Notes under the pieces: model-generated | The model's input: the letters and a program-made list of their open reading frames with translations, nothing else | Database searches by the model: none | What the model was told of the DNA's origin: nothing | Assembly: GCA_964036155.1 (NCBI GenBank) | Contig: OZ038423.1 | Coordinates: 39,323,249-39,387,248 of the forward strand | DNA from: Diploscapter coronatus | Taxonomy: Eukaryota > Nematoda > Chromadorea > Rhabditida > Rhabditidae | DNA: 64,000 nucleotides | Direction: 5' to 3' | Position numbers and translations under genes: made by a program | Shown here: piece after piece, positions 1 to 21,809 of the stretch | Layout: the number at the start of each line of letters is the position of its first letter | Numbering within the stretch: position 1 is the first letter of the stretch

Positions 1-2
1 TT

Positions 3-1701
<1,699 letters not shown>

Positions 1702-4477
1702 CTGGAGGCGATTTTACTAGTTTCTGATTAGGAATACCAGTATCGATACCATGCAAAATGGTGTATTCTTCAAACAAGGATGGTAATACCCGTCGTCTAA
1801 AACTAATTCAGATTAATAAAACTCAGAAAAAGGCATTTTCCTTATGACGTTATAAACTTATATTTAGCAAGAAACTTAAGTAAGATAAATAAGCATAAGC
1901 AAGAATTGAAAATCACTATTGATCGAATTTTACCTAATCAAGTAAAAATTTCAAAGCGACGGGTAAATGAGATGCAAAATGCGTTATAAGACGGAAAAGA
2001 GTACCTGGCGCCTGATAAGAGAAAAAACGCGAAAGAAATAGAGCAAAATTGATCGGTTATATGATTGGCGAGAGATTATGGGAAGAGAAGAGGGAAGAAA
2101 GACAGAAACACACAGTTCACAATGTAAATATCTACACGATGCACGATGCAGTAATACAGGCTGGCCTGAAAAATGGAAAATTGAAAAAGATAGACTCGAA
2201 ATGTATGAAATGACGAGGAATGAGACTAGAAAACAGATTAGAGAAATTATCGATTGAAGCGCTTGTTTGAAGGTTAAAATAGCTGAGAATTATATTATTT
2301 ACCTAGTATAAATTTAAGGTTTTCTTCTAAATTTTATTGTACGTTAGAAGGTACAAATTTAGATTGGTTTCGTACGAAATTTAAAAATATCAAATCTCGA
2401 ACTTTGCTCCTATTCATACAAAAGTACAGTTGGTGAATAGTTCTGAATAGAAGTTTCTCTCATGCACAAATTTATAGCAACGAATTTCGAAATTCGCCAA
2501 TTGAAATAATTTCAACAACGCAAAAATATAACTTTCTTACGAAAAACTGCTACATTTCATTACGACTAAAATGCGATAATAATCTATCAAGGGCCAAAAA
2601 TGAGATGCAGAATGACAAAATTGCGAAAGTTTTCTCTTCATTTCCATTTTCAGAGCCACGCATTTCGCGTACAAATTTCAATCAGAAAAAGGGGAATTCG
2701 CCCGAAAAGAGCCGTTAAAATGACTGATTTTTGCCTGGCGATATGAAGTCATTTTCTCGACAGGAACGAGAGGCAGTTGAGCCCAAAATTGATGAATACG
2801 TCACAGCGTGTTTTTCAGGACAACGAAATATGCGATTATTGGATAGAAAGAAAAACGTGAAACGTGAATTTTCTTGCGAAAACATACATGTTGATCAATA
2901 TCAAATTAGATACTCGATAGAAGATTTCCACGAGAAATCTTTAATTTTAAAGACTACATCCCAAAGAACTTCCAGAGAAAAGCAGACCAGGGAGGACGAT
3001 CGTCAGAAAGTCATTGCGACCTACCCTTAGTACATTTCCTTCGCCTGAATAAAGTGCTCCCTAGGCCTGAAGGAACGTAAAATAGTAGAAGATTAGCGAC
3101 TTTATCTGGAAGATAGGGCAGAGATAAATGAAGTGCGAGCGTTTCTTCGAAGGAGAAAATGATGAAGGAAGAAAGGCAAGAAAACCCAGGTCGTCTCTTT
3201 CGCGTTTCTATCTCAACTTTCAACGTTTCGCCCTTCTTCTTCTTGCCTCCGTTCTCAATTCCTCTGCGTCTATGTCTTTACTCTTATGGTTTAGGATAGG
3301 ATATCTATGGCTTTACATGGACAGAGTCAATGTCTGGACTCTAACCAGGAGAGAGTAAAGGAGCTCCGGGTAGCAACAAAACAACGCACACTGGCTATGT
3401 TTCGAAGGAATCCCTGAGGTTGTTGGAAAATTAGAGAGGAAGAGAAAAAGGAAATAAGATTAGAGCCAATGGGAAATGATGAGAATGAATTGTCATTGCT
3501 AATAGTTTGAGACAGGAAGAAAGAAAGGAATTGGTTTGGCGGGTAATGTGGAACTTTTTTTCTCATTCAAAATCAATTTCAACACCATTGAGAGAATAGT
3601 AAAAGAAAAAACGCACAGAATAATTCAAAATTAAGGGCTGAAAATGATGATTTTCACAATTTAAATAAACTTTAAAGCAAACATTCAAAACCAGCATAAA
3701 ATTGGATTACAAATTTCAAGAATATGAAGCTGATCTTCACTAAATTTCTGAATACAAATGACAATACCAAGTAAAGTTCACATGTTTCAGCATTTGGCTA
3801 TTCTCACCAGTCATAGAAATAGAAAGCAGAGTATCTATTTTGGATGACTCATCTCTTGTATCTTCCAGTGAACTTCCTTTGACCCGACCATCGTTCCTTA
3901 TTCTCATTCTTTTCTTTTCTTTCTTCTTCTTTACTTCGCTTCCTCCCTCAACTACGTCAAATTCTCGATGACGCATTCTTCTTTTAGCCCCAGAGAAAAA
4001 AAAAACATTTCCCTAAACAAAAAATCGATGGAGCGCTGTTGTTTTGAGTAAAGCGATTATGAAAGATATTGACAAGTCTAAATTTGAAAGATTTTGAAAC
4101 AAACTTGGCGAAACATCATGCCATTTGAGTTGTGAGTAAAGAGATTTTGAAATAGTGAAGAAGGTTGTATAATGCAATCTAAGGAAACGCTGAAACATTC
4201 ATGGTCTATTTCGAAATGCTGCTAGAGCACAAAGTAGTTGTTAGAATCTCCAGATATTTGAATAAAATTATTTAACGTTTGAAAGAAGTATTGAAGGGCA
4301 GAGGAAATTGGGATATGTAAAGAAGAAAAATAATCTCTAAAAATAAATTAGTAATTAGTTCTAGTCTAAAAGGAAGAAAACTTTATGAAAGATGAAAGGT
4401 TGTTTGTTGCTCTTGGGGCAAAGATAATAAAGCATGCACCACATGGGCTATAAAATTTGTCAGACTTTCAAACTCGG
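1702..4477. other. Non-coding stretch upstream of the kinase
   Basis: No exon chain or recognisable protein similarity was found on either strand. Short open frames (for example 2731-3030 on +) have no splice or homology support. It probably holds the 5' flank, and possibly a first exon, of the KGB-1-like gene. Confidence 0.5.
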
Positions 4478-4793
4478 TTTTGAGCTCAGCAAGAATTTAC
4501 CGAGTCTGTACGGGTCTGCACAGCTATTCTAATGGTTTTGTAAGCGCTTACAAAAATTTACAGGCCTGTATTATTTTTTCCCCGAAAATTGCTAAGCGAA
4601 AGCGACTGAAACAAAAAACTGTGTTCGGCCTTTACAAGTGGGAACCATCGTTTGCAGTAGCTTACGAGCGATTACGGGGCTATGCATTACAGATCTGTAC
4701 GAGTACGTTCACAGGCCTCTAATGAAGCTGCATTACAGACTCGTTGAAGCCCGTACGGGTTCGGGAAATTTTTGCTGAGAAATTGAGCTAAAA
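4478..4793. repeat. MITE-like element with imperfect terminal inverted repeats
   Basis: The left end (TTTTGAGCTCAGCAAGAATT, then a CTGTACGGG motif) is matched in inverse orientation by the right end (TTTTAGCTCA, CTCAGCAAAAATTT, then CCGTACGGG). The terminal repeats are about 37-43 bases with gaps and about 316 bases apart. The interior has a perfect palindrome GTAAGCGCTTAC near 4540 and no coding capacity. No clear target-site duplication was found, so superfamily is unassigned. Confidence 0.5.
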
Positions 4794-4910
4794 TAAATAC
4801 AGACAAATATATTTGGTGCAGGAGCAACTATTTCAGAGATTTTGAAAAAATATGCAGAAACATATTGAGTCTTGCACGAAATCGTCCGAATTTCAATCAA
4901 TACTATAAGT

Positions 4911-5116
4911 CAGGGCTAGACGAACGCGTTTTGCGAAAGTAGCGTTTTTCGTGAATAACTTTATTATTTACTGGGAAATCAGGTACCGGCTGCCCCCCAT
5001 ATTATATCCTAAAATCGAGCTCTATCCGATGGCACTAATCGCTACGCTATAACCTCATCATTTGTTCCGCGAAAAAACACAACTGTCGCAAAAAAAAATA
5101 CTTTCGTCCAGCCCTG
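4911..5116. mobile_element. hAT-type MITE with 8-bp target-site duplication
   Basis: A 206-bp element begins CAGGGCTAGACGAA and ends with the inverse TTCGTCCAGCCCTG. It is flanked on both sides by the same 8 bases, CTATAAGT (4903-4910 and 5117-5124). An 8-bp duplication and CAGGG-type ends are the hallmarks of hAT transposons. There is no transposase, so the element is non-autonomous. Its ends resemble those of the element at 60077-60176. Confidence 0.88.
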
Positions 5117-5332
5117 CTATAAGTCATCGATACAACCGAGTGTTTCGATTAAACTTCGTGCGGATCCACCCATCTGAAGTCAAAGGTCAAATTTTCAATT
5201 TCCTATAATCTAAAATCCACTGATGTGGTCTTTGTGGGATCTGAATTTTTAGCTCATTTTTTAACACACTTGGAATGTTTAGAAAATGCGTTGTTTCAAA
5301 TTTCACTTGTTTTTAAAACTTTTTTAGGCCAT

Positions 5333-5427
5333 TTGGATTTGTCGCGACGTGTTGTAAGGCAAATTTGACGTGACAGTACAGTATTTCGACATAAATATTC
5401 TGTTACAACACGTCGCGACAAATCCAA
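5333..5427. repeat. Perfect 25-bp inverted repeat
   Basis: Bases 5333-5357 are the exact reverse complement of 5403-5427, with a 45-base spacer. Each arm holds TTTGTCGCGACGTGTTGTAA. Similarity extends a few bases outward with mismatches (GGCCAT versus GGCAAC). It could form a strong hairpin or be a small foldback element. No target duplication was identified. Confidence 0.75.
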
Positions 5428-6657
5428 GTTGCCCCTTTTACAAACAGACCATTATTTCATATGTGCCTTAAAATATCAACATTTGCGATCAAGCGAATCC
5501 CAATCTTTATCTCAATTAGAGACAAACATTCCATAATAGCGATATATTTAATCGAATTTTTAAAATTTGCATGAATGGATTATGACTTTAATCCCGAATT
5601 TTTATACTGCATTTTTACTGCACATATTTTCGCCCCGATATTCCTGATCTGAAAAAAAACATTTTCTACAAATTTCTCTTGATGAATCGCGCGCATCCGA
5701 AAGAATTTTGCGTTCCTTTATCTTTGACATATCATATAATTCGTCCACACTGGCATTGCACAAAACATAAAATATCGATAATCCTAGCCTACTTTACAAA
5801 TCTATCATTCGTCATAGAAAAATTACTTTGTTTTGAATTTACATTTTCTTGGATTTTGAAAATAAAACTCCTTCTCGAAATCCAAGCCCCTCGATATCAC
5901 GTCTAAAATTTCGAAATCGAATTGATTTGTGCCGAGATTCTTTCGAAGATATGAAATGGGCGATATTTTCGTGTGCATCATCCCTTCCGCCATCCTTGTC
6001 ACAGACAATACCATTCTCAAATTCAATATTTCCCCGAATTTTTGGCTCAAAACCTCAAAAATCGCCCCTTTCCATAAATGTCTCCTGGTTTCGCCACAAC
6101 AAAATTTAGCGTTCAAAACTCCGTATGAAATCGTTTGACGAAATTTTCGTAAACTCACGGAATTTATGCCAATTCTCAATTTTTCCATACCTGAAACTAA
6201 AGAAAAACCCTAAAACGATATTTCGAACTTTCGAATTCTTTTCTTGTACGTTTCCTAGAAAAAATTATTCACGCGTTTTCTTTTCAAAATTTGTAAATTT
6301 TAAATTATATTGTATTTCTAGGATGGCCAAGGGCTAGTCGAAATTGTCATAAAATTTGTCGTTCTCTTGTGATTTCATATTCTGCACATCGAATTTCTTT
6401 CATCCCTTCTGCTATTCAAACAATCTGAATGTGCGCGATATTTCGTCAGTTGCAAGTACAAAACAACGCTCAAATAGCTTTTTGAAAATATTTGAACGCG
6501 AACGCACGTGTATTTTTTCGTATAAATATTTATCACGCATTCGCTCAACTTCCCGTCAAAAATATGAACTATTTTTCTTGCGTAACTCGATCCAAAATCA
6601 TTGATTCATTCTAAATTCAGCCGAACATCTTGAACTTTGGGCTCGATATTCCATACA
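5428..6657. other. Upstream region of the D-aspartate oxidase gene, no gene recognised
   Basis: AT-rich. Overlapping open frames on both strands at 5823-6188 have no similarity or splice context that I recognise. It probably contains the promoter of the gene starting at 6658. Confidence 0.4.
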
Positions 6658-9192
6658 ATGGCCATCAAATGGAGTCTAGCACGGATTTTATTCCTATCCA
6701 TCGTCGGTACGATTTGAGAATATTCAAGATTTTAGAATCCGTAGATGAAGATCATCTTTTTTTCGAATTTTTACAGATCAGAACCTTAAGTCATCGAAAA
6801 GAGTTTGCAAAGAGACTCATTCAGCACTTTTTTCTTTCATATTTTGCACCCTTAAGGTTTCCACCTATTTGAAGCGAAAAGAAACTGTTTAGTTCAAATT
6901 AAGTATTTGAAATTCAGGGCTTACTATCGCTACATCCATCGATGGCAAGACTGTTCACTCACGGAATTCCCCGAATAATAAACCATCAGAACATTCTCAC
7001 CCGGCTAAATCTCATTCTGATTCGCGTCATGGCAGAATTGCCCGATCTGCGGAAAGCATCTCTGCCAATCCACCAGCCATTGCTCTTCCTGGACCTGGAC
7101 CAACTGGACCGGTGTCGGATGGTCCGCCTTCTCGAACCGCTGCGACCGAACAGGAACTCAACATCGGCATCATCGGCGAAGGAGTCGTCGGACTCTCGAC
7201 TGCCACCGCCATCCTCGAGTTGAACCCGAAGGCCAAGGTGGGGCGAGGCAACTTTATTCGTACCTTTATGAATTCTTCCTTTGCGCGAGCAAGGTGAAGA
7301 GATGAGAAAAGTAGCGGTTTGAAAAATAGCTTCTTTGTTTCAATCTCATCTTCTTCAGATCACGATCTATCACGACAAGCCGTTCGAAGAGATTCTGTCG
7401 CGAGGAATCGCCGGATTGTTCCGTGTGGATGATGGCTCTGACATCAACAAGCTCTACGGCAATGACACGTTCGTCAGACTGGCACAGCTCTGGAGAGAGT
7501 ACGGTGGACTCAGTGGGGTGCAACTTCTTTCTGGACACATCGTCTCGACCGACAAACGGAAACTCGATGACCAGGTAAATTTCGGTCACGATCATGGTTA
7601 GATTTCCTGAAAAGAGAGTGGACTTTTCGAGTATTGTGCGGAAATAAGCGGAGAATGGACATAGTGAATAAAATCTGGAAGCGGAAATGAACTGAGATGG
7701 GAAAACTTTCCTCGCATATAAAATCATTTCAGAATTCAGATAGTCGGTGTAGAAAGAATTGTGTTTTCAATGTTTCCTTTTCTTCACATTAGACAAAATT
7801 TTGATCCGCGCGAATTTAGGAAGGCAACTACGGCAACATCGTGACGAACTTCCGCTGGCTGAAGGACGAAGAGTTGCACGGAGTAAATTCGGTATTCGGC
7901 TATGGACCCAACATGTTTGAACTAGGTCTGGTGAAACGGTTTCACAATGAAGCAGTTTCAGCACTGCCGGAATCCACTACACCGCATTCACCTCGGAAGG
8001 CATTCGATACTGCCCATTCATGAAGCAACAACTCCTTGCCAAGGGTGTCAAGTTCGTGCAGAAGAAACTCGCCAGCGTCGACGATGTATTGATTTCCGAC
8101 GAATTCATCAAACTCAAGAAGAATTTTAGCTCGCCGAAGAAGGCCACCCAATTGTGGTCAACTGCGGTGGCTTCAACGGTGGTGAACTGGCTGGCGACGA
8201 CGCAGGCAACATGATCCCGATTCGAGGAGTTCTGCTCAAGATGGATGCTTCTTGGCACAAGCACTTCCTGTAAGCCTTGTTAAAGAAGAGTTCGTTAAAT
8301 TTACTTGTTTTAGGTACCTCGACTACACCACAATCACCATTCCAACGTGAGATATTGAATCTCTAATAGGGTTTTTTTTGTTGAAATGATGGAAAGGAGT
8401 AGTTATGGATAGTTAAGGGCGACGGGAGTAGAAAGAAAGTTCTTGAAAGATGCATCTGCTGTTATCTAGTCAATACGATATTTTTGTATTTACTTCTTCA
8501 ATAATCCTTAAAGATCTAAAGTTCTATCTTCTTCAGCATCGACACGGTTTACGTCGGTACAGTGAAGCAGGAAGGAGTTGACGGCCCAATGCACATCCTG
8601 CCGGAAGACGTCGAAGATGTCTGGAGACGATACGAGCCCATCCAGCCTGCACTTAGGGTATACACAATTGATGATTCGAAAATTATTCTTTTTAGAGAGC
8701 CAGACAAATCGGACACTTCGTCGGCATTCGTCCTGGTCGAAAGCAGATCCGGGTTGAGGCAGAGGACAGAACGACCAAGTCCGGCAAGAAGTATCGACTA
8801 GTCCACAATTACGGGTATTTTTGAATTTCAAAGAATCTGAAGATGAGTTTGAATTCAGTCATGGGGGGAACGGATTCACTTTGGCGTACGGCTCAGGCTT
8901 GCACGCCGCTCACCTCGCTTTGGGCGTGAAGACTGACAGGTATTTGTCTTCCAGAGTTACTATGATTGAAGAAGTTTACGTAGTTCCTTATTACCTCTAA
9001 CAGTTTGTTTTTGATAATAAGAGATGAACTTCAAACACCCTCCGAAACAGCACTTCATCACTAAATTCTAATGATATTGAATTCAGGTACGACGACATCG
9101 TCCCATCGCCTTTGCCTAAGGATCCCGTCAAGAAGACATGGAAGAAGGCCGAAGAATTCTATAAAGAAGGACTCAACCTCAAATCGGGCTAA
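6658..9192 (+). CDS. ddo-3: Secreted D-aspartate oxidase (DDO-3 type)
   Basis: FAD-dependent enzyme that oxidatively deaminates D-aspartate/D-glutamate to the 2-oxo acid, ammonia and hydrogen peroxide. Exons: 6658-6706, 6918-7237, 7359-7574, 7820-7914, 7962-8085, 8130-8269, 8314-8346, 8537-8657, 8696-8814, 8859-8939, 9087-9192; 467 aa. The first exon encodes a signal-peptide-like start (MAIKWSLARILFLSIVG). An unusual His/Ser/Pro-rich stretch follows to about residue 95. The FAD-binding GEGVVG motif is at about 103-108, VVNCGG in the middle, and RPGRKQIRVE and HNYGHGG (about 403-409), the DAAO-family signatures, near the end. The C-terminus lacks the peroxisomal SKL-type signal, which agrees with secretion, as reported for C. 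elegans DDO-3. The exon 4/5 junction (donor GTTTGA at 7915) was chosen to keep frame with a 47-base intron. Convergent with the transporter, 222 bp away. Confidence 0.9.
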
Positions 9193-9414
9193 CTTTTTTT
9201 CTGAAGCCTAAATTTATTTTATCAAATTTTACGGTTATGATCTGCATGAAATTTGTTAGTTTTTCGGCGTAGAATTTTTTTTCTAAATTGCAAAGTTTTA
9301 TTACAGAAGTATCTATCGATAAAGTTATGTTGAAGTTGAGAATAATCTACAGATATCACTTTTCCTAATTAAAAAAATCAAATAAAAATAATAAAACAAA
9401 AGCTGAAAGATAAT

Positions 9415-12108
9415 TTAAACATTCTCAATCTGTGAGTTGATTCTTGACTTTCTTCTTGGAACTGGTGCGAGAATTGGCGCATCGGCAGACAGACGAGCCT
9501 TCGCCCCAGTGAACAGACCAGATTTGTCAGTCTCTTTTCCGAAGTTTTCAGCGTCTTCAATCGTCATGGGCAACGGCGTTCCAAGAGTTTCAGGCAAGAA
9601 GAACGTAAGGACTCCGGCGCTTAATGCCATTAAACCCATGATGATCAAAGGCAGAATCCTCATGATGTCACCCTGAAAAGAGCGATTTAATGCCTTCTAC
9701 AGGTGGAGTATAACCAATTTGACGATGTGTGGAGCAAGCAAGAGTCCACTTCCCGCGACCATGCTCGACATGCCCATTCCAATGGCTCGAACGACTGTCG
9801 GATAAAGTTCTCCGGCAAAGATGTAGATGACCGCGAACCCAGAACCGACGCCGAATTTGCCGATGAAAGAAGCGGTAGCGACCAGCCATGGGTAGCCTGA
9901 AAATGTGTTCATTTTGAACCAAATGAATACCAAGTTGGAAAGAACTGTTCAATGATCGATCGAATGGGAGAATAGTCTCCTACCTTCAGGCATGAACATC
10001 GCCGAGACGCATCCGACTCCACAGATGATCATCGTCAGAGCCAGCGTCCATCTTCTGCCCACCCACTGCAGGAGAGGCCAAACGATGAAGTAACCGGGCA
10101 ACTCGACGGCGCCGTTGATCACGAAACTCCAGTAATCGTCGACTGGCAGGTTAGACACGTTCAGAGTCAAACCATTATAGATGATTGCGTTCATCACCCT
10201 GAAAGGTCTAATTTGTTCAGGGAATTGTGAAATTTCTAACCAAATATAAGTGACGATTAGGGTTTTCTTGCGTAGATTCGGGGTTCTGAACAGATCAATG
10301 ACATTGTGGCTTCGCTGCGCTTCCTCGGCTTCCTGTTTGTTCTGGTTGTTCCGGAGCTGAATTCAAAATTTTCAATAGAGTCGTGGAATCAATGCTCGAG
10401 AAACGGAATCTTACGTAATTAGTTTAGCTAAACCTTACAACAGTCAATAATTCGTCCACATCGACGTCTCGGTTTCCATTGGTTTTAGCGATGCGGACAA
10501 GCTGTTTCCGAGCTTCTTTCCACTTCCCAGCCGACACTAACCAACGAGGCGATTCAGGTAAAAAGCTGCAAATTGTGACATTTTTGAACCTTTAATTTAG
10601 CTTACAAGTAGTAAGTAAATAGTATGACGAACGGAGCATTGCAGAAAAAGGTTAGTTGACGCCATCTGAAATCAATTATTCGCCCAGAATAAACCAATCC
10701 CCACCTTCTGATGAACATCGCAACAAATCCAAGCAATGCCATCGCAGCTCCAAAGAATAATGAAATCATGAGTCCGGAAAATATCCTTCCGGATTTTCCC
10801 ATGAACTCCATGCAAATGATAAACGGGATTTGGAAAAGGGCTGGAAATGGTAGTCCGGTGAAAAATCGAAGGATCAGAAATGATTCGACGTCCTAAATTT
10901 TTAATTTTTCACATGATCTTGTGAATTTTGCAACCTTCGCGAAAGCGTTAGCGGTTCCACAAACCACCAAAACGAGAAGGATGAGGAAAAACGAACAACG
11001 TCGACCCCATCTGAAAAACTTTTCTCTTGAAACTTTGAGTTTTTAAAAACTACTTATCAGCGATGTATCCGAACAGAAAATTTCCGATGAAAGAGCCGAC
11101 ATAAAATGCTGTCGTAGTGATTTCGACCCAATAGCGGCGATCACAAACGAGATTGAACTGTAAGTGTAAATCATAATTGCTTGGAGTAAGTTTCATCAAT
11201 TTTCGAAATTTAGATCGGTGGAAGATGAGATGATAGACACGGAATTCAAAATGATTATCGTGTACTCGAAGATACCTCAGTCACTAAACTATCCAAATAC
11301 GTCGAATTATCGTAGATCCAGCCATTTTGACAAGGTACCAATTCTAGGTCATCTCTGAATTTCAAACTCATCTAGATTGTGTTAATTTCTTGCCTGAAAG
11401 TATCTATTGGTGCAGAGGTAAAACCTCGATAGTAGTCGAGCTGAGTTCGATTGTATTGAAAGCAGCTGAGAATATTCTGAAATGAGCTTTGAAAGCTGAT
11501 CTTCATGATATATTTGACAGTAAACTAATTTCTAGAGGAAAATTACAGAATCATTCGATTTCGGTCTCAAGTCCTCGTTTCCATTTGGGAGTCGGCATTT
11601 GTGAAGAGGAGATCCAACGACGAATGGCTGGTTAAAAGCGGAAAATGCTGATGGCAAAGATGCAGGCAGACAGAGGATGAAGAACGAGATGATCTGATAG
11701 GGACCGAAGTCGCCTACCTAAAACAACTATAAAAATCACTGGGAAAATCATTTTTGCAGAACCAGGTTTGAAAGATAACAACCGCAAGGATTCGTCATCA
11801 TCTCTAAGAGTGTGATGAGGGATAACTCATCACATAAGGCATAATGCAGTTCGAAAATCTTTCAAATCTGTGCAGAACGATAATTCTACCAGCAGCGAGC
11901 GGGATATGCTTCAATAAATCAATAGTCTTGGTTAATAATGTTATTTCGATGAGAATCATATTTTTACCTCAGATAAAACTGTATCGAAATCGTGCTGCTT
12001 AGCTGCACTCAGCAATATCTGACCACTAATATCAACTAACTGCTCCTAAAAATGCATTTTCGATATCCAAACATAGGCATCCCTTACCATTACAGAGAGT
12101 CGAATCAT
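9415..12108 (-). CDS. SLC22-type organic cation/anion transporter
   Basis: Major-facilitator carrier of the organic ion transporter family in the plasma membrane; substrate cannot be told from sequence. Exons: 12088-12108, 11968-12045, 11547-11717, 11394-11476, 11276-11354, 11054-11157, 10935-11010, 10705-10892, 10606-10665, 10439-10565, 10241-10356, 9984-10198, 9715-9896, 9415-9672; all phases agree, 585 aa. The start VGDFGPYQ matches the family's GxFGxYQ before TM1. A Cys-containing extracellular loop follows, then GYIADKWGRR (about 174-183) after TM2, LPESPRW (about 287-293) after TM6, and FLPETLGTPLP near the C-terminus, all SLC22 hallmarks. The intron at 11355-11393 begins with GC instead of GT. 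Related worm proteins are OCT-1 and OCT-2, but orthology is not claimed. Confidence 0.92.
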
Positions 12109-13104
12109 GTTGAAAAGTAGCAATTTACGAAGAAAAATAAATTCTTCGAAATCCTAAATGTCATTGTAGATCACTTTTGAATTCGGTACGAATAGCGAAT
12201 GCGCGCTCTGGTCTAGGAATCGCGAACAAGCAATAAAAAGACATCGTTTTTCCGCGAAGGAGAAAAAGAAAAGCGAATGTCTTTTGACTGCTTTTATGAC
12301 GCGATTTCGATTTTTCCTGCTTTGGAGCAGATTTTCTATTTGTACCGAATACAAAAGATCCAAGATAGAAAAACGGAAACGAAATAAGGAATCGAAAAGT
12401 TGCTGCCGACCTTTTTCCTATAAGAGATATCGAAGATTTGTCAGTCAAGTGCTCTTCAAGAAAATTGATGTCTAATCGAACTCATCTCGGATAGAATTCT
12501 AAGCAAATTGGGTGCAGAAATCTCGCTCTTCCTCAATTTTTTCAAGCATTATTTTTAGAAATCTAATATTTTATTGCATAAAAATCGGTTTTCACAATAG
12601 TTATTTCGGAGTGCATACTTTCAAGTATATTTTTTCATCGATTTTTCACCCCTATTATTCTCTAAATCAACAATCATAACTGGCCATTTTCTGGGTATAA
12701 TACAAGGCAAATAAGGCAAAGTCAGTGCACGAAGAATTGATACAAAATTTTCGTAGAAAAACGTAATAAGTTCAAATGAAATGTACACGGTTCATATTAC
12801 AAAGTTCTGATTGAATTTTGATTAGGTAAGTAGAGGAATCGAAGACTGAAATTTTTGTCCAATTTCAAATTGGGCTTATCTTTGATTTGTTCTAGATATG
12901 TGAGGGACGTGTTTTTCTGTAGGGGAATTTGCAAAATTTGTAAGTCGCAAAATCTTAAAATAATCCTAAATTTATGCCATCATTCGTCAATTTTAAATTT
13001 AGGATACTTTCGAAGTTCTCAAAAATCTCGAGTAAAATTGCGACTTATGCAAATTCCCTGAATTTCGGATAATGAAATGAGCAAATTTCGCTAGGATCTG
13101 GAGT
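12109..13104. other. Intergenic region between transporter and wwp-1
   Basis: About 1 kb with no gene recognised. It holds the 5' flank of the transporter, the 3' flank of the ubiquitin ligase and the hairpin element at 12921-13060. Confidence 0.5.
12921..13060. repeat. Foldback element, possibly a degenerate hAT-like MITE
   Basis: Nested inverted repeats. The outer arms are AGGGGAATTTGCA with TAAGTCGCAA at the left and TTGCGACTTATGCAAATTCC at the right. The inner arms are ATCCTAAATTTA and TAAATTTAGGAT. The right end read outward-in starts CAGGGAATTTGC, similar to hAT termini. The flanking octamers (TTTTTCTG and AATTTCGG) agree only partly, so a target duplication is not established. Confidence 0.5.
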
Positions 13105-20741
<7,637 letters not shown>

Positions 20742-21557
20742 TTTTCCTACAAACGCGTTGAATCACGGAAATCGATCAAACTGAAATTCAACCGATAAGT
20801 TAAAAACAATCGTCAAAATTGTCAAGGTTTCATCAAAATCGATGTTTATTCTAAACTGTTTTTCTCAAGAAAATGTCAGAAATACCAAAATCTTCTTCAA
20901 GAATAATCTTTAACTTCACGAAAATCACACCTTTATCCCCGGATTTGTCGGATTTTCGTGGGTTCGTCTAAAAGAGCACTCGATTTGATCACCACGCAAC
21001 TAATCAGCAACGTCGAAAGTCGAATAATGAGCTGCAAAATTTTACTCATTTTTCAAAATTCCCATTTCAAAGTTCGTAACTTACAAATTTTCAGTGCAGA
21101 ATAAATTAGTTGTTTGAAAGAGCATGAATATGGCGTTCGGAATAGGGGATTTAGTCAATGCTATTGGAGCATAAAAATATAGAAATAGAGAACTAGTAAA
21201 AATTGATTTTGTGACGTAATATTCTTCTAGGTTAGCCTAGAATAAAATAGGATTTGTAGTGATTATCAGACTTTCACGATAATTCCCTCGGTCGTGGCGA
21301 GGGATTTCAGATATCCCTGTCAAATTTCCTATCAGTTTGTCGAGATTCCCGGATTAGGATTATCGTACGTCGCGTCACGCTTCCTTTGCAGGGGCTTTCT
21401 TCGGTAGTCAGAATAGAAGCAATGAGACGAGAGTCAAAGTATTGCCTGGAATTAGAGACGTTTTTGAAAAGCCTTGTTAGTACATTGGGAAAGGACAATA
21501 TCGAAAATTTCGGCTCATTTTATTTATCACACTATATAACCCTCATCCTATTGTAAA

Positions 21558-21809
21558 CATCACTCTATTTTTCTTTTTTCTCTAGAACATCGCCTGTTGT
21601 AATCACCACCCTGTTTTTAAAGTAATTGCAAGCCATACAAAGCTAGAAGGCTAGGGGGTAGGGCGAGGTAAGCTCATCTTTTCCAGATTAATCTACTTGC
21701 TATACTGATCATTCAGAAAACATATCCACTCTTGCTTGCCCTATTCCCTAGCCTTATATGACTTTTACTCATGATATTTACAGCAAGGTGATAAATAAAT
21801 AGGGTGATG
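21558..21809. repeat. Nested imperfect inverted repeat
   Basis: 21647-21667 and 21735-21755 are inverted copies (18 of 21 bases, core GGCTAGGG..TAGGGC). Outside them, 21558-21570 (CATCACTCTATTT) is inverted at 21797-21809 (12 of 13). The layout suggests an old foldback element of about 250 bp. No target duplication was identified. Confidence 0.4.

Noticed and set aside
2731..3030. 99-codon plus-strand open frame
   Set aside because: Low-complexity Lys/Glu/Arg-rich translation with no homology, acceptor or donor support.
5823..6188. 121-codon minus frame overlapping an 86-codon plus frame
   Set aside because: No recognisable family, no splice context, and both strands are open, which is more consistent with composition than with coding.
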